Origin: [Phialemoniopsis] sp. UDSM-2020
Taxonomy: Eukaryota > Ascomycota > Sordariomycetes > Thyridiales > Thyridiaceae
Length of the DNA stretch: 64,000 nucleotides
Assembly: GCA_018873225.1 (NCBI GenBank)
Contig: JAEILZ010000003.1
Span: forward strand, 2,480,001-2,544,000
Reading direction: 5' to 3'
Below are positions 49,302 through 59,071 of the stretch, in pieces. The translations under genes were made by a program, and so were the position numbers. The notes under the pieces were generated by a model. The model made no database searches. It saw only the letters and a list, made by a program, of their open reading frames with translations, and was not told where the DNA came from. Positions within the stretch are counted from its first letter, which is position 1; every line of letters starts with the position of its first letter.

Positions 49302-51515
49302 ATGGCCGGATTCAAACGAAAGCGATTTCTCACATGTTTCTACTGTGGGCGACGCACATCTACTGTTTACAATGACAAGATTCGCCGCTTTGACTGCCCA
49401 AACTGTGATGCGACCAACCATCTCGACGAGGTACTTCTCCCCCAACTCGCCCAAGCTGCGACACCAAGCTAACATCACAACTTTGCAGAATGGCGAGATC
49501 ACAGATCCCCCGGTAGCAACAACATCTATCGAACCAAGCACGACACAATATGCGACCAGTCCTCCCACCTTGGCCGGCGCAAACGGTAGCGCCGAGAGCA
49601 TCTTCTGCAGCGCTTGTCTAAAGAATCAACACCTCTTCACTGCCTCCTTGGCACAGTATCTTCCTGAAGACCCAGAACATCCGGACTATCCAGAACTGGA
49701 ACGAAAGTACTACGCCTTTCGAAAGGGTTTGGAGCGAAGGTATCCCCAAGTTTGCGCAGAATGCGAGCCAAAAGTCCTCGGTCGCATCACACAGGCTGGG
49801 TACACCGCGAAGACGGATCATCTACGACGCATGATAGACCGCAGCCGGGAACATCGCACGAGTAAAGCGACTTCGACAATCAACACTGCAGCATCGCTCG
49901 GTAAATGGGTGTGGCTTGCAGGCCTCGTTCTACAGTTGCTTTGGCATTTGTCGTTATCCTGGGAGACATGTCAGAGTAGCGCAATGCTCCAGTCACCAAG
50001 CTGGGAATCCCAACTTTGCGACTTCTTCCTCCTAGTGATGGCGCAATTTCCATCACCAGATCGACTCCTCCGATACAGCTTCATTGTCAGCACTTTAAGC
50101 TTGCCGTGGAACCCGCAGATTGCCCAGACGCTTCGGGGCTTCAACAAACACATTGTTGGATTGTCGAATTGGTATACGTACCAAGCCATGCTTCTTGTTG
50201 CCCGAGTAATATTCTCGAGGGCGGCGGTGCCGTTGGTGCAACAGCAAACTTCTGCCATGCCCAAAACTGCGGCGCATTGTGTCATGGCAGTGTTCACCAT
50301 TTATGTATGTACGCGTTCCTGATTTACACTTGTTCATCCCGCTGATCTCTCCAGGTCTACATCGTGGCTGCTCGCTCGGTAAAGATAGACACGACGCCCC
50401 TGTTTGCAACAAGTCCTAGAGTATCCTTGTCGCCACCGCCTCCGCGGTCCAAAACGCCACAGGCTTCTGCTCAGGGCGAGAGGAGCATGTCGGACCTTCT
50501 TGACGAGATCTTGGAAACTCCTGCCAGATCCTCGGGCACTTCGGAAGACCCGCCACAAACTACACGTAGTATGGGTGGTTATGCACCTTTAGCCAGCTTA
50601 GGCACCCCCCTGCCGCGCTCCTCTTTCGAATCGACCACAGCTGCAGGCAATTCGCAGGCACCTCACGACTTTCATGTTAGCTCGCTCAGTATATCCGGAC
50701 AGACGCATCCATCTGGCAAGCCAGGTTCGACGCACTATGCCGAGGAGATGGACTGGACGCCGACACAGTCCCGCCACCGAGCCTTCAATACATACGGTAG
50801 CAGTCAGTCCCCCTTGAAAAGCTTTGGGGACACACCCGTTGAACCAGATCGCGCGCAGTTCTGGTACAAGGTACCTCCGGCTCCGACTAGTATGGCGCAG
50901 CGGATATTGACCCCCCCGAATCAGCTACGCTTGCATAGTCCGGTCAATAAGCAAGACTCGAGCTTTAGAGGCGCGGGCGGGATGTTCAAATCGCCAACCA
51001 AAGTCGACAAACAAGACGCCGCAGCGGTGGAATTTGCCCAGCCCTCTTTATTCCTTCCAACTACAAAAGATGACCCTCGGGACCCACTGTCCGACACGTT
51101 CACAAAGAGCCTTTCGCTCAATCCAAGCCAAGTAGTTGAGGCTCGGAGCAAGGGCACCAACATGTTCGTTCGTGTTGCTGAGCTGATGGTACTTCTTGTC
51201 TGCTTGCTGAGCTGGCTGTATGTCGGATTACCGAGCTACCAAGATGCTACAGGGATTGCTCTCATCATCTTCGCTCTGAGCATTGTGGTCTCGGCGGACG
51301 CGACGAAAGACTCTCTGATTGCACTTAGAGCTACTGGCTCGTCAAGCTGGGTACCGGCTGTTGGCGTGATGCTTGGTGCAGCAGAGCTCGTCCTGATGAG
51401 CCAACTAGCTGGTCAGATCTGGGATACCGGTTGCGACCAGGGCTGCATAAGCAAGGGCGGTTGGCTCATCGGCATGGGTATAGCGCATCAATTGTGGATT
51501 TTACTAGTTCTTTGA
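49302..51515 (+). CDS. IMA1: inner nuclear membrane protein Ima1 (Samp1/NET5 family)
   Basis: Three exons (49302-49430, 49489-50304, 50355-51515) give 701 codons. The N-terminus has two zinc-finger-like CxxC pairs (LTCFYCGRRTS; FDCPNCDATNHLDE), then FCSACLKNQHLFTASLAQYLP and VCAECEPKVLGRITQAGYTAKTDHLRRM, which define the Ima1 N-terminal domain. Several membrane segments follow (WLAGLVLQLLWHLSL; later VRVAELMVLLVCLLSWLYVGL and a C-terminal pair). Ima1 of fission yeast links heterochromatin or the nuclear envelope to the cytoskeleton. A long Ser/Pro-rich stretch separates the membrane blocks. Confidence 0.86.
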
Positions 51516-51829
51516 TTGGACGTGGACTGAGAAAAAGACTTGTACATAATGTTACATGATTGCATTGGGTGGATAGCTTTCGGCCGGCTTTGATGAAGAG
51601 ACTTGTAGGTGCATAGCATAGGTGTTTGGGGATTGTTTGATGTATAGACGCTCTGGGAGATTTGATAGCTCGCAAAGCATTTCCAAGCATAGAACTCTCA
51701 GGAATAACGCAAGTAATGCAAAGCATCCAAGGACCACAGTGGCCGTGGGGCTGATGTTCAATCGCGCCTATGCATGGGACCCGAGGATATTTTGGCTCGA
51801 CTCCAAGGTTGCCTGGAGGAGCTGTATAA
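51516..51829. other. convergent 3' region, IMA1 and the TIM-like gene
   Basis: 314 bp between two stop codons, the shared 3' UTR/terminator zone. No gene is seen. Confidence 0.4.
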
Positions 51830-52588
51830 TTAAGCCGTAGCAACTTCGCTGATGGTCTTCAATAGCCGTTCCGGGTCATGCCCAAACCTTCCGAGAAAAA
51901 GGCCATCGGCGCCATCCTTCAGCTTCTCGAACAAGCCAGGGCCAGCGCTGCCGCCGTATATGATACGGGTCAACCCTTTGCGGGATGCTATACTGGGAGA
52001 GTCTCTGATAGCCCCAACAACACTCAGAACATGCTGTGCATCAGCAGGCTCTGCCGCACCAATGGCCCAGACCGGTTCGTATGCCAGGAGCACCTCGGCA
52101 TCGTCCGGCACGGATCTCAACACGGCGTCCACCTGAACAGCACATTCGCTTACAGCCACTGAAAAATCCCCCTTTGTCCGCTCGCCTATGCACACGAGCG
52201 GGACCATGCCATTTCGCACCGCTGCTGCCGCTTTCTGAGCTGTGATAGCGTCAGTCTCCCCGAAAAGCCGGCGGCGTTCGGCGTGGCCGAGCTCGACGAT
52301 ACGGCATCCGACTTCGGCGAGGACAGCGGGTGACACCTCTCCGGTGAAGGCACCAAAATCCTCGGAGTGGGCGTCCTGTGCGCCCACGAGCACCTTTGTG
52401 CCGGCAGTTTTGTCGACCACGGATGCCAGTGTGATGAAGTCCGGGATGATGAAGATGTCAAGTTTGTCCTGCAGGTCCGGTGACTTGGAAAGAAGCGCCA
52501 ACATATCATCCACATACTGCCGTGTCCTTGCTGCCGAGAAATACATCTTGGTCGAGACGCCGACGATGCGACGCCGCTCGGCTCCCAT
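51830..52588 (-). CDS. EYI1: TIM-like tetrose-phosphate isomerase (erythrulose-1-phosphate isomerase type)
   Basis: Single exon of 252 codons, a triose-phosphate isomerase barrel. Catalytic Lys14 (VSTKMYF), His102 (ELGHAERR) and Glu171 (AYEPVWAIG) are present. It is not the glycolytic enzyme: the NWK/NxK asparagine is replaced, GHSERR reads GHAERR, loop 6 AIGTGK reads AIGAAE, and the phosphate loop VGGASL reads LGRFGHDP. Such divergent TIM homologues (bacterial EryH/TpiA2, Yarrowia Eyi1) isomerise tetrulose phosphates in erythritol breakdown. Three other sugar-phosphate genes lie next to one another just beyond RPS20, which supports this reading. Substrate and direction are inferred. Confidence 0.75.
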   Translation of the reverse strand: MGAERRRIVGVSTKMYFSAARTRQYVDDMLALLSKSPDLQDKLDIFIIPDFITLASVVDKTAGTKVLVGAQDAHSEDFGAFTGEVSPAVLAEVGCRIVELGHAERRRLFGETDAITAQKAAAAVRNGMVPLVCIGERTKGDFSVAVSECAVQVDAVLRSVPDDAEVLLAYEPVWAIGAAEPADAQHVLSVVGAIRDSPSIASRKGLTRIIYGGSAGPGLFEKLKDGADGLFLGRFGHDPERLLKTISEVATA

Positions 52589-53115
52589 GGCTTCGGTTGT
52601 TGGTGGGGTACAGTATGACGGGAGCTGGCCTTAGAACAATCGGCTCTTACAGGACCACAGAATACCATATGCGCACTTTGTGTAAAGCGAGAACAAGGGC
52701 CAATACAAATAATGTGAGGATACGGACGGCGGGTGAAGGGCTCAACTCTCGGTGCCAAATCGCCGACGCTAAGGCCGGAGGGGAGATTGGCGACTCGGGT
52801 CGGGCTGACCGGGATACCTGCTCCGGACATAGTTGGTCCCCACTTCTTGATCCGGCCACACGCGCCAAGCCCGCTCTCGCTCAAGCAACTGGCCCCACAA
52901 TTCCGTGCCCCACACAATGGAAATCCGAATAGCCCTACCGTCAATCACCAAAATGGAAAAATCGACTAAAAATTGAGGTCACTTTTTTCGCTTCTCGTTC
53001 CCTTCGTCAACCCCAACAACGTCAATCACCACCAACCCGTTATCACTTTGCCGCAACGCAGCGTACCGAAAGGTCTCGTTCGAGTCGTAACGGAAATTTC
53101 CAAAAATCAAAAACA
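52589..53115. promoter_or_regulatory. divergent promoter, TIM-like isomerase and RPS20
   Basis: 527 bp that must serve a strong constitutive ribosomal gene and a presumably inducible catabolic gene. Pyrimidine-rich sequence (CTTTTTTCGCTTCTCGTTCCC, split around 52982-53002) lies on the RPS20 side. I see no copy of the 24-bp palindrome found at 55354. Confidence 0.45.
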
Positions 53116-53659
53116 ATGTCTTACCAGAAGGGCGACAAGGATGTCGGCGAGCAGCCCGTGCGTTTTGCGACTGCAGTGCCCCGCTCCAACAATCCTGTGA
53201 TCACTCGCTGACGATTGATATCTCAACATATAGAAGGCTCACCGTATCCGCATTACCCTGACCAGCTGCAAGGTCCAGTCCCTCGAGAAGGTCTCGACTG
53301 AGCTCCTTGACCGTGCCCGCTCCAAGGGCCTGACCGTCAAGGGCCCCGTCCGCCTGCCCACCAAGACCCTCAAGGTCACCACCCGCAAGACCCCTTGCGG
53401 TGAGGGTTCCAAGACCTGGGACACCTACGAGATGCGCATCCACAAGCGCCTCATCGAGTACGTTTGCGGCTATCGAATCTACTGTTTGCTACGCAACATG
53501 CGCTGACCTGAACCGTTTACAGCCTTCACGCCCCCACCGAGGTTGTCAAGTCCGTCATTGTCAACAGTAAGAAGCCGCGCATACCGTCCGAGGTCGTACA
53601 CCTGCTAACAAACAACAGTCGAGGCTGGTGTCGAGGTCGAGGTCACCATTGCTGCTTAA
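53116..53659 (+). CDS. RPS20: 40S ribosomal protein S20 (uS10)
   Basis: Four exons (53116-53157, 53234-53457, 53523-53566, 53619-53659) give 116 codons. After splicing: [14 protein letters not shown], then [60 protein letters not shown] and [13 protein letters not shown]. This is the conserved uS10 protein of the small subunit head. Short early exons and a tiny last exon are usual for fungal ribosomal protein genes. It stands between the TIM-like and RpiB-like genes. Confidence 0.95.
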
Positions 53660-54358
53660 ATGTAGGCAATGTCGAATGTGGAATCTGGTACAGCGCGCAC
53701 TCGCAGTGCGAGGCAAATTGGAGCAAAGAAGAGCTTATCTGGACCAGAAAGTTTCTCTTTACTCGTCTCTGGACCGCGTTTCTCAACCCTGGCCGGTGTG
53801 AAAGGGTTAAACAAAAGCAGCCAAGACAGTCAATATACCGATTGACAAAACTTCTCAGGCAGTCCGTTCCGGTACTGTCATGCTCGTATTTTGCCTGGCC
53901 ATGTTTGGCTTCGTGATAAGTGACCTTGAACAGTTGTCGTTCTCGTTGTGCGTACCCTTATACACCGGCGCTTATGATTTAGGAAATGTTGATGTTGAGA
54001 GAGCCAGGAGTGTTGATATTGGTCACTGCTGCCAATAGAGTACGTTCATATGGCTGTAAATCCCACTGTCAGTGGTCTGCATCCTGAGCAACTAAGGAAT
54101 ACTTGAAAGGCAGATCATTCACCGTCGCGGTATGAGGTTACTGTTCTACATGCTTGACATTACTTTTAATCGACTTCGTATCTCAATTCAAACTAACGAT
54201 GTCTATAGATGCGAGGAAATATGAGATCTAGAACCCCCGTTGTACAATCCACTCGTTTGGTGTTCAACTTCCGTCTGCTTGGAAGATATGGTTGACAGGT
54301 CTCATGTGCGCATGTGGAAGATCCCCAGTCATGCGCCACGGGACCTCACATCTCCTGG
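53660..54358. other. convergent 3' region, RPS20 and the RpiB-like gene
   Basis: About 700 bp with no open frame of note and no recognisable RNA gene. It is rather AT-rich around 53.9-54.3 kb. Confidence 0.4.
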
Positions 54359-54922
54359 TTATGACGACGCCGGGACCTCGTGAAAGTCATTCTCGTACTC
54401 CATGATCGCCTCGACCTTCGCAGCGCTGGCACTGTTCGGATCGAACTGGTAGCCCAGCCATTCTTTGGCGAGTCTTCGCGCAAGCTCGATTCCGATGACG
54501 CGCTCCCCCATGCACAGGACCTGCGCATTATTGCTCATGATGGCGCGTTCTACGGAGAAGCTATCATGCGCTGTGACGGCCCTGATACCCTTGATCTTGT
54601 TCGCCGAGATGGCGACACCCATGCCAGTCCCGCAGATGAGCAGTGCCCTGTCGCATTTGCCCTCGGCGACGAGCCTGGCCGCCTGGATCGCTCGGTGCGG
54701 GTAGGCGGTCTTGTCCTGCGTCCCGTCACTGCCAACATCCGTGACAGACTCGACCCGGGGGTCCTTCTCGAAGTCGGCTTTGATGGCGTTCTTGTAACTC
54801 ACGCCTGCATCCTGATTTCGACAGTGAATAGGTCAGCAACACTCCCAGCTGGAAACATGTCAAGGTTCGGCAGAATCACTCACATCGCACCCTATCGCAA
54901 TCTTATACTTGACTTCAGACAT
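54359..54922 (-). CDS. EYI2: RpiB-type isomerase (erythrulose-4-phosphate / erythrose-4-phosphate isomerase type)
   Basis: Two exons (54922-54884, 54811-54359) give 163 codons, the usual RpiB/LacAB length. Splicing joins [13 protein letters not shown] to [14 protein letters not shown]. The active-site Cys73 lies in [16 protein letters not shown]; His52 ([10 protein letters not shown]) and His95 ([20 protein letters not shown]) are in the expected places. RpiB proteins interconvert ribose- and ribulose-5-phosphate. Close relatives, EryI of Brucella and Eyi2 of Yarrowia, convert D-erythrulose-4-phosphate to D-erythrose-4-phosphate. The neighbouring kinase and TIM-like genes favour the tetrose role. 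It shares a divergent promoter with the kinase. Confidence 0.82.
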
Positions 54923-55208
54923 TATGGACTAATCTCTAGATTTTCGTCTCAAGATGCGGATTTGGGGTTGGTTCACTGGTAAAGCAGGATTGAGTTCGAG
55001 TTGGAGTCTGGAGGTCGAGGAGACAGACCACCAATAACAACACTCGCTCCAACCACTCGCCCACACATCTCACCCTATCTAGGATGCCAAAAAGTCGCCC
55101 CGAAGGAGCACTGGCAGTCCGAAGCCGGGATTGTTGGCTGGACTACCCCACGCGGTGATGTGACCGATCGTCATGAGTGCGGAGGATGTGCAGGTCCCCT
55201 AGGAAAGC

Positions 55209-55225
55209 CTGGCCAGCTTGGCCAG
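55209..55225. repeat. inverted repeat with 7-bp arms
   Basis: CTGGCCA, three bases (GCT), then TGGCCAG, the exact reverse complement of the first arm. It lies about 130 bp from the larger palindrome in the same divergent promoter. Confidence 0.5.
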
Positions 55226-55353
55226 CAAAACCTTGCAAAACCTACCCCGCGCTGTCAATAATACAACCTTAGTGTCTGCCGCACTTCTATCCGAACATCC
55301 ACAAGAGAGGTCATTCGCTGTGAAAAGTGTAAGTGGTGGCTGCCCGCATGGGC

Positions 55354-55377
55354 CGGATTGCCTAATTAGGCAATCCG
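55354..55377. promoter_or_regulatory. perfect 24-bp palindrome, candidate Zn2Cys6 operator
   Basis: CGGATTGCCTAA is followed at once by its exact reverse complement. The outer triplets CGG and CCG are the half-sites that fungal zinc-cluster dimers recognise, here as an inverted CGG-N18-CCG. It is 203 bp upstream of the kinase ATG and 432 bp upstream of the RpiB-like ATG. A 12-bp arm with no mismatch is far beyond what chance gives in a promoter of this size. The binding protein is unknown. Confidence 0.6.
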
Positions 55378-55579
55378 ACGGTCTGAATCCAAGCCCAGAA
55401 CACCTCTCCGAGGTTCGGTTTGCCCAACCTACCGGACAAGCGTGCGGGCGCAGGATCCGAGAGAGTAGGAGTGCAATATCCGGTTTAGGATGGTCGTCAC
55501 GGTTGGGGAATATAGGGCTTTGGCTCGCATGTGACAGTTTCCTTGCCTTTGACTGCTGGTTTTTCTTCAGGATTTCGCG

Positions 55580-57373
55580 ATGTCTAGAGCTCACTTATTC
55601 AACTCGTCCGAGGGCTTGGTCAACAAGGGCCTCAAGGGGCTAATCAGCTATAACCCAGCCCTACGATTTGACGAGACCAATCGAGTGGTGTACGACTCCA
55701 GCTATGATAAGTCAAAAGTCAGCATCATCAGCGGAGGTGGCTCCGGCCACGAGCCCGCCTGGGCAGGTTACGTGGGCGAGAACATGCTGGCCGCCTCAGC
55801 CTGCGGCGACATCTTTGCCAGTCCAAGCACAAAGCAAATAGTGGCTGCGATTGAAGCTGTACCGTCAGACGAGGGCACTATCCTCGTCATCACCAACTAT
55901 ACGGGCGATTGCCTTCACTTCGGCCTCGCCAATGAGAAGGCAAATGCGAGCGGTCACAAATGCCGAATGATCATCTGTGGCGACGATGTGTCTGTCGGAA
56001 AGAAGGGCAGCCTTGTTGGTCGCCGAGGTCTTGCTGGACAGATTGGCGTCCTGAAAGTCATGGGCGCGGCCGCTGCGGCTGGTGGTTCGCTCGACGACGT
56101 ATACAACCTCGGAGTCGCCATATCGGAACAGATCGTCTCTATTGCAGCCACACTCGACCACTGCCACGTCCCAGGGCGTACTGAGCATGCCACACTCGGA
56201 GAAAACGAAGTGGAGATCGGCACTGGACCTCACAACGAGCCTGGCTATAAAAAGCTCTCGCCGGCGCCCTCGGCGGAAGAACTCGTGAAGATGGTCTTGG
56301 CCTACTGTCTCGATGAGAAAGATCCGGAACGAGGTTATGTGCATTTTGGAGCTGGTCACGAAACGGCGCTCTTCATCAGCAATTTTGGTGGACTTTCCCA
56401 TCTGGAGCTGATTGCCCTGACCGACGAAGTACTGGTCCAACTTGCCAACGACTGGAAGATCGAACCTGTCAGAATCTACTTTGGAACTCTAGAAACCTCA
56501 CTCAACGCCCCCGCATTCTCGGTTTCAGTAATGAACCTGACTGTCGCAGCTGAGAACTGCTCATACTCCGTCGATCAAATCAAAAACTTCTTTGATGTGC
56601 GGACAAGTACACATTGGGAGTCCATGGCCGGCTCGCAGTCTACCAGACAGCCCCGTCACCAACAAATCGTCCAATCAACCCAGAAAGCGAAAGCTCCGGT
56701 CCCCGAAGATAAAGATCTGCATATCGATGCCCAACTCCTCTCCAGTATGCTCAAGGCAGCATGCGAAAATCTGATAGCTGCTGAGCCCGATCTGACCAAG
56801 TGGGATACCGAGATGGGTGATGGTGACTGCGGCGAGACGTTGAAGATCGGAGCTACAGCGCTCCTCAATGCATTGGACGCTGATGGAGTTGCCTCCAAGG
56901 GTTCCGTTGTGACCGTACTGCATGAAATGGAGAACATTGTAGAGACTAAGATGGGCGGTACCCTTGGCGGCATCCTAGGCATCTTCTTCGTTTCGCTTAC
57001 GTCCGCGATACAACAGAACCTCGACATGGCCAAGACAGGACCAGGGATTACAAGTCTCTGGGGCAAAGCTGTGTCTGTTGCGCTGGAAAGTTTGGAGCGT
57101 TACACACCTGCCAAAGTCGGCGATCGCACGGTGATGGATACTCTCATACCGTTTGCCAAGGCCCTGAGTAGCTCTGGCGATTTTGAGAAAGGAGTCGAGG
57201 CCGCTGTTCACGGGTCTGAAGCTACCAAGGGCATGACACCTAGACTCGGTCGTGCTACTTATGTCGCCGCTGGTGGTGATCTGGGCAAGGAGCTCCCCCC
57301 TGACCCGGGCGCCTGGGGAGCCATGGTAGCCATCAAGGGTCTCAGGGATGGCATGGGTTCTGCTCGTTCGTAA
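55580..57373 (+). CDS. EYK1: DhaK-DhaL fusion kinase, dihydroxyacetone/erythrulose kinase
   Basis: Single exon of 597 codons. The DhaK part (about 1-340) has KVSIISGGGSGHEPAWAGYV with His57 and the substrate-binding histidine His218 in GTGPHNEPG. A Pro/Gln/Lys-rich linker (about 345-378) joins it to DhaL (about 380-590), with DGDCGET at 414-420, the MGGTLGGILGIFF block and GDRTVMDTLIPF. Eukaryotic Dak enzymes with this fusion use ATP to phosphorylate dihydroxyacetone. Yarrowia Eyk1 and mycobacterial LerK are family members acting on L-erythrulose. Both isomerase genes needed after erythrulose phosphorylation are adjacent, so I favour erythrulose; plain dihydroxyacetone kinase remains possible. 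Confidence 0.85.
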   Translation: MSRAHLFNSSEGLVNKGLKGLISYNPALRFDETNRVVYDSSYDKSKVSIISGGGSGHEPAWAGYVGENMLAASACGDIFASPSTKQIVAAIEAVPSDEGTILVITNYTGDCLHFGLANEKANASGHKCRMIICGDDVSVGKKGSLVGRRGLAGQIGVLKVMGAAAAAGGSLDDVYNLGVAISEQIVSIAATLDHCHVPGRTEHATLGENEVEIGTGPHNEPGYKKLSPAPSAEELVKMVLAYCLDEKDPERGYVHFGAGHETALFISNFGGLSHLELIALTDEVLVQLANDWKIEPVRIYFGTLETSLNAPAFSVSVMNLTVAAENCSYSVDQIKNFFDVRTSTHWESMAGSQSTRQPRHQQIVQSTQKAKAPVPEDKDLHIDAQLLSSMLKAACENLIAAEPDLTKWDTEMGDGDCGETLKIGATALLNALDADGVASKGSVVTVLHEMENIVETKMGGTLGGILGIFFVSLTSAIQQNLDMAKTGPGITSLWGKAVSVALESLERYTPAKVGDRTVMDTLIPFAKALSSSGDFEKGVEAAVHGSEATKGMTPRLGRATYVAAGGDLGKELPPDPGAWGAMVAIKGLRDGMGSARS

Positions 57374-57546
57374 TAGTCTAACAAAATAATAGAACGGTTT
57401 TAATTGTAAATAGAACATGTATGCGCATCACTGGAACTTATTGGCCCATCAGTTCTTGTCACAATTGCGAGATGTTCGAGCTGTTGAATGGACGAGTCGA
57501 CTTTCACACTTTCGTACTTTTGGTATTACCAGACTCTATTTACTGC

Positions 57547-58413
57547 TTAAGCTTTTCCTGCGCTTCCGAACCAAGCCATGTAGTTCTCAATGGCTTTTTG
57601 CATCCTATCCGTACCTGCTTCAATGACACTCGTCAAGGGCTTCCCACGCATCTCCTCCTGCACTGCCGCGTAGTGATTGTTCATGCCCTTGTTGATGTTA
57701 ATCTTGACAACGCCCGCGTTGATGCATTTTCTAAAGATCTCCTCGTCAAAGGGATCCGCCCCGTGAAGTACCAGGCGAACCCGGTCGCCAACGGCCTTGT
57801 TCACCGACTCCAGGCGGTCGTACTCTAGCAGGATGCCCCTCGGGCCGTACTCGCCATGCACATTGCCAAAGGCCGGTGCGAGCATTTCAATGCCGGTCGC
57901 GACGAACTCTTCTGCCTGCTCCGGCGTCGTCAACACGCCCTCCAGGTCTACCGTCTCCGCCACGCCGTCCTCGCCGCCCTCGATGCGGCCGGGCTCGGCT
58001 TCCGTGGCGATACCTCGCTCGTGACAGTAGTTGACCAGCTCGGTCGTAAGCTTCAGGTTCTCCTCCTTCTCGTAGTGGCTCATGTCGCACATGATGCTGT
58101 CAAAGCCGCTGGGGATGTCGGCGGCGCGGCGCACGAGCTCCGGCGTCTGCGCGTGGTCCAGGTGCAGGGAGACCGGGACGGAGGCGGCGCGGCAGGCCTC
58201 GGCCGCGGCGAGCACGAGCGCGTTGCCCGCGTACTGGATCGCCCAGGGGAAGAGGAGGACCATGGCGGGTGACCGGGCAGCTTCGGCGGCACGAACGGTA
58301 GCTATGACTCCCTCCATGTTGTAACAGCACATGCCTGGAACGGCATAGCCGCCTTTGAGGGCCGCATTGAGAATGCGCATGGACTTGTTCTGAGACAAGT
58401 CTGGACGAGCCAT
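57547..58413 (-). CDS. class II ketose-bisphosphate aldolase
   Basis: Single exon of 288 codons, typical of the zinc-dependent fructose/tagatose-bisphosphate aldolase family. Proposed ligands and active residues: Asp86-His87 in SLHLDHAQT, His186 in FGNVHGEYG, His217 in VLHGADPFDEE; EAEPGRIEGGEDG is the usual acidic loop. GVVKININKG matches the phosphate-binding strand GVxKINxxT. It is too short and divergent to be the glycolytic fungal enzyme (about 360 residues). It is more like bacterial GatY/KbaY or the aldolase domain of the plant protein At1g18270, which also carries threonate-dehydrogenase-like domains. It is divergent from such a dehydrogenase here. Confidence 0.85.
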   Translation of the reverse strand: MARPDLSQNKSMRILNAALKGGYAVPGMCCYNMEGVIATVRAAEAARSPAMVLLFPWAIQYAGNALVLAAAEACRAASVPVSLHLDHAQTPELVRRAADIPSGFDSIMCDMSHYEKEENLKLTTELVNYCHERGIATEAEPGRIEGGEDGVAETVDLEGVLTTPEQAEEFVATGIEMLAPAFGNVHGEYGPRGILLEYDRLESVNKAVGDRVRLVLHGADPFDEEIFRKCINAGVVKININKGMNNHYAAVQEEMRGKPLTSVIEAGTDRMQKAIENYMAWFGSAGKA

Positions 58414-59071
58414 GGTGAGAGAGATGAAGGCTTGGGAAGAGTGAGACTGCCTTGCGGGTACTCAAGCTTTCAAGATTCTAAGTAGACAATGTGTATTTTT
58501 GAGCGCCTTTATTCAAAGATCGTCACTTAGTCGAAGTAGAACACAGATGCACGTCAAAGCTGCAGAAAGTGACACTCGGCAGTTCTCGAGGACAGTCTAG
58601 TTGGAGCAAGGGGCCAATCAAGCCTATTGTAGACTTCGCTTTTCCAAGCCTTCAAAGTATATTGAATGGACTAATAAAAAAAGAACAGAGACGACGGACT
58701 ACTTGCCGGTCTCCAACAACGTGGGGGTTCACACCACTGGTGATTAATATGACGATGCGGAGTCTCCAAGATGCGGGACCGCCGGTTTCGGGGTGAATTA
58801 AGCCGTGGAATAATGATGGGGCCGCTTCGGGCGGGCTCCTCGGTTCGGAGAGTATCAATGGGAAAGTCTGCACTGCACGATCGTAACAGATCTAAATACC
58901 AGAAGTTCTGAATTAGATTTCGGATCTCAAGCCGAGTAACGAACCCTGGTCAAGTAAAGCAAGTCGGTCGCCCAAGAATTCCAAGTTGTTGCTGGTCTGA
59001 CTTACACGACCATCCGGCGGTGCAACCAGCCTCATCACGCCAATCAACAAAGGGCCTCACACAACAAAAAA
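58414..59071. promoter_or_regulatory. divergent promoter, aldolase and threonate-dehydrogenase-like gene
   Basis: 658 bp. CGG/CCG triplets are frequent around 58785-58860, but I see no copy of the 24-bp palindrome. No gene is seen. Confidence 0.45.

Larger units (their letters stand above)
54923..55579. promoter_or_regulatory. divergent promoter, RpiB-like isomerase and DhaK-type kinase
   Basis: 657 bp between two genes that I place in the same pathway. It holds a perfect 24-bp palindrome (55354-55377) and a second inverted repeat (55209-55225). Confidence 0.6.

Noticed and set aside
51830..52588. Glycolytic triose-phosphate isomerase
   Set aside because: Loop 6 and the phosphate-binding loop are not conserved and the gene has no introns; the neighbours point to tetrose phosphates.
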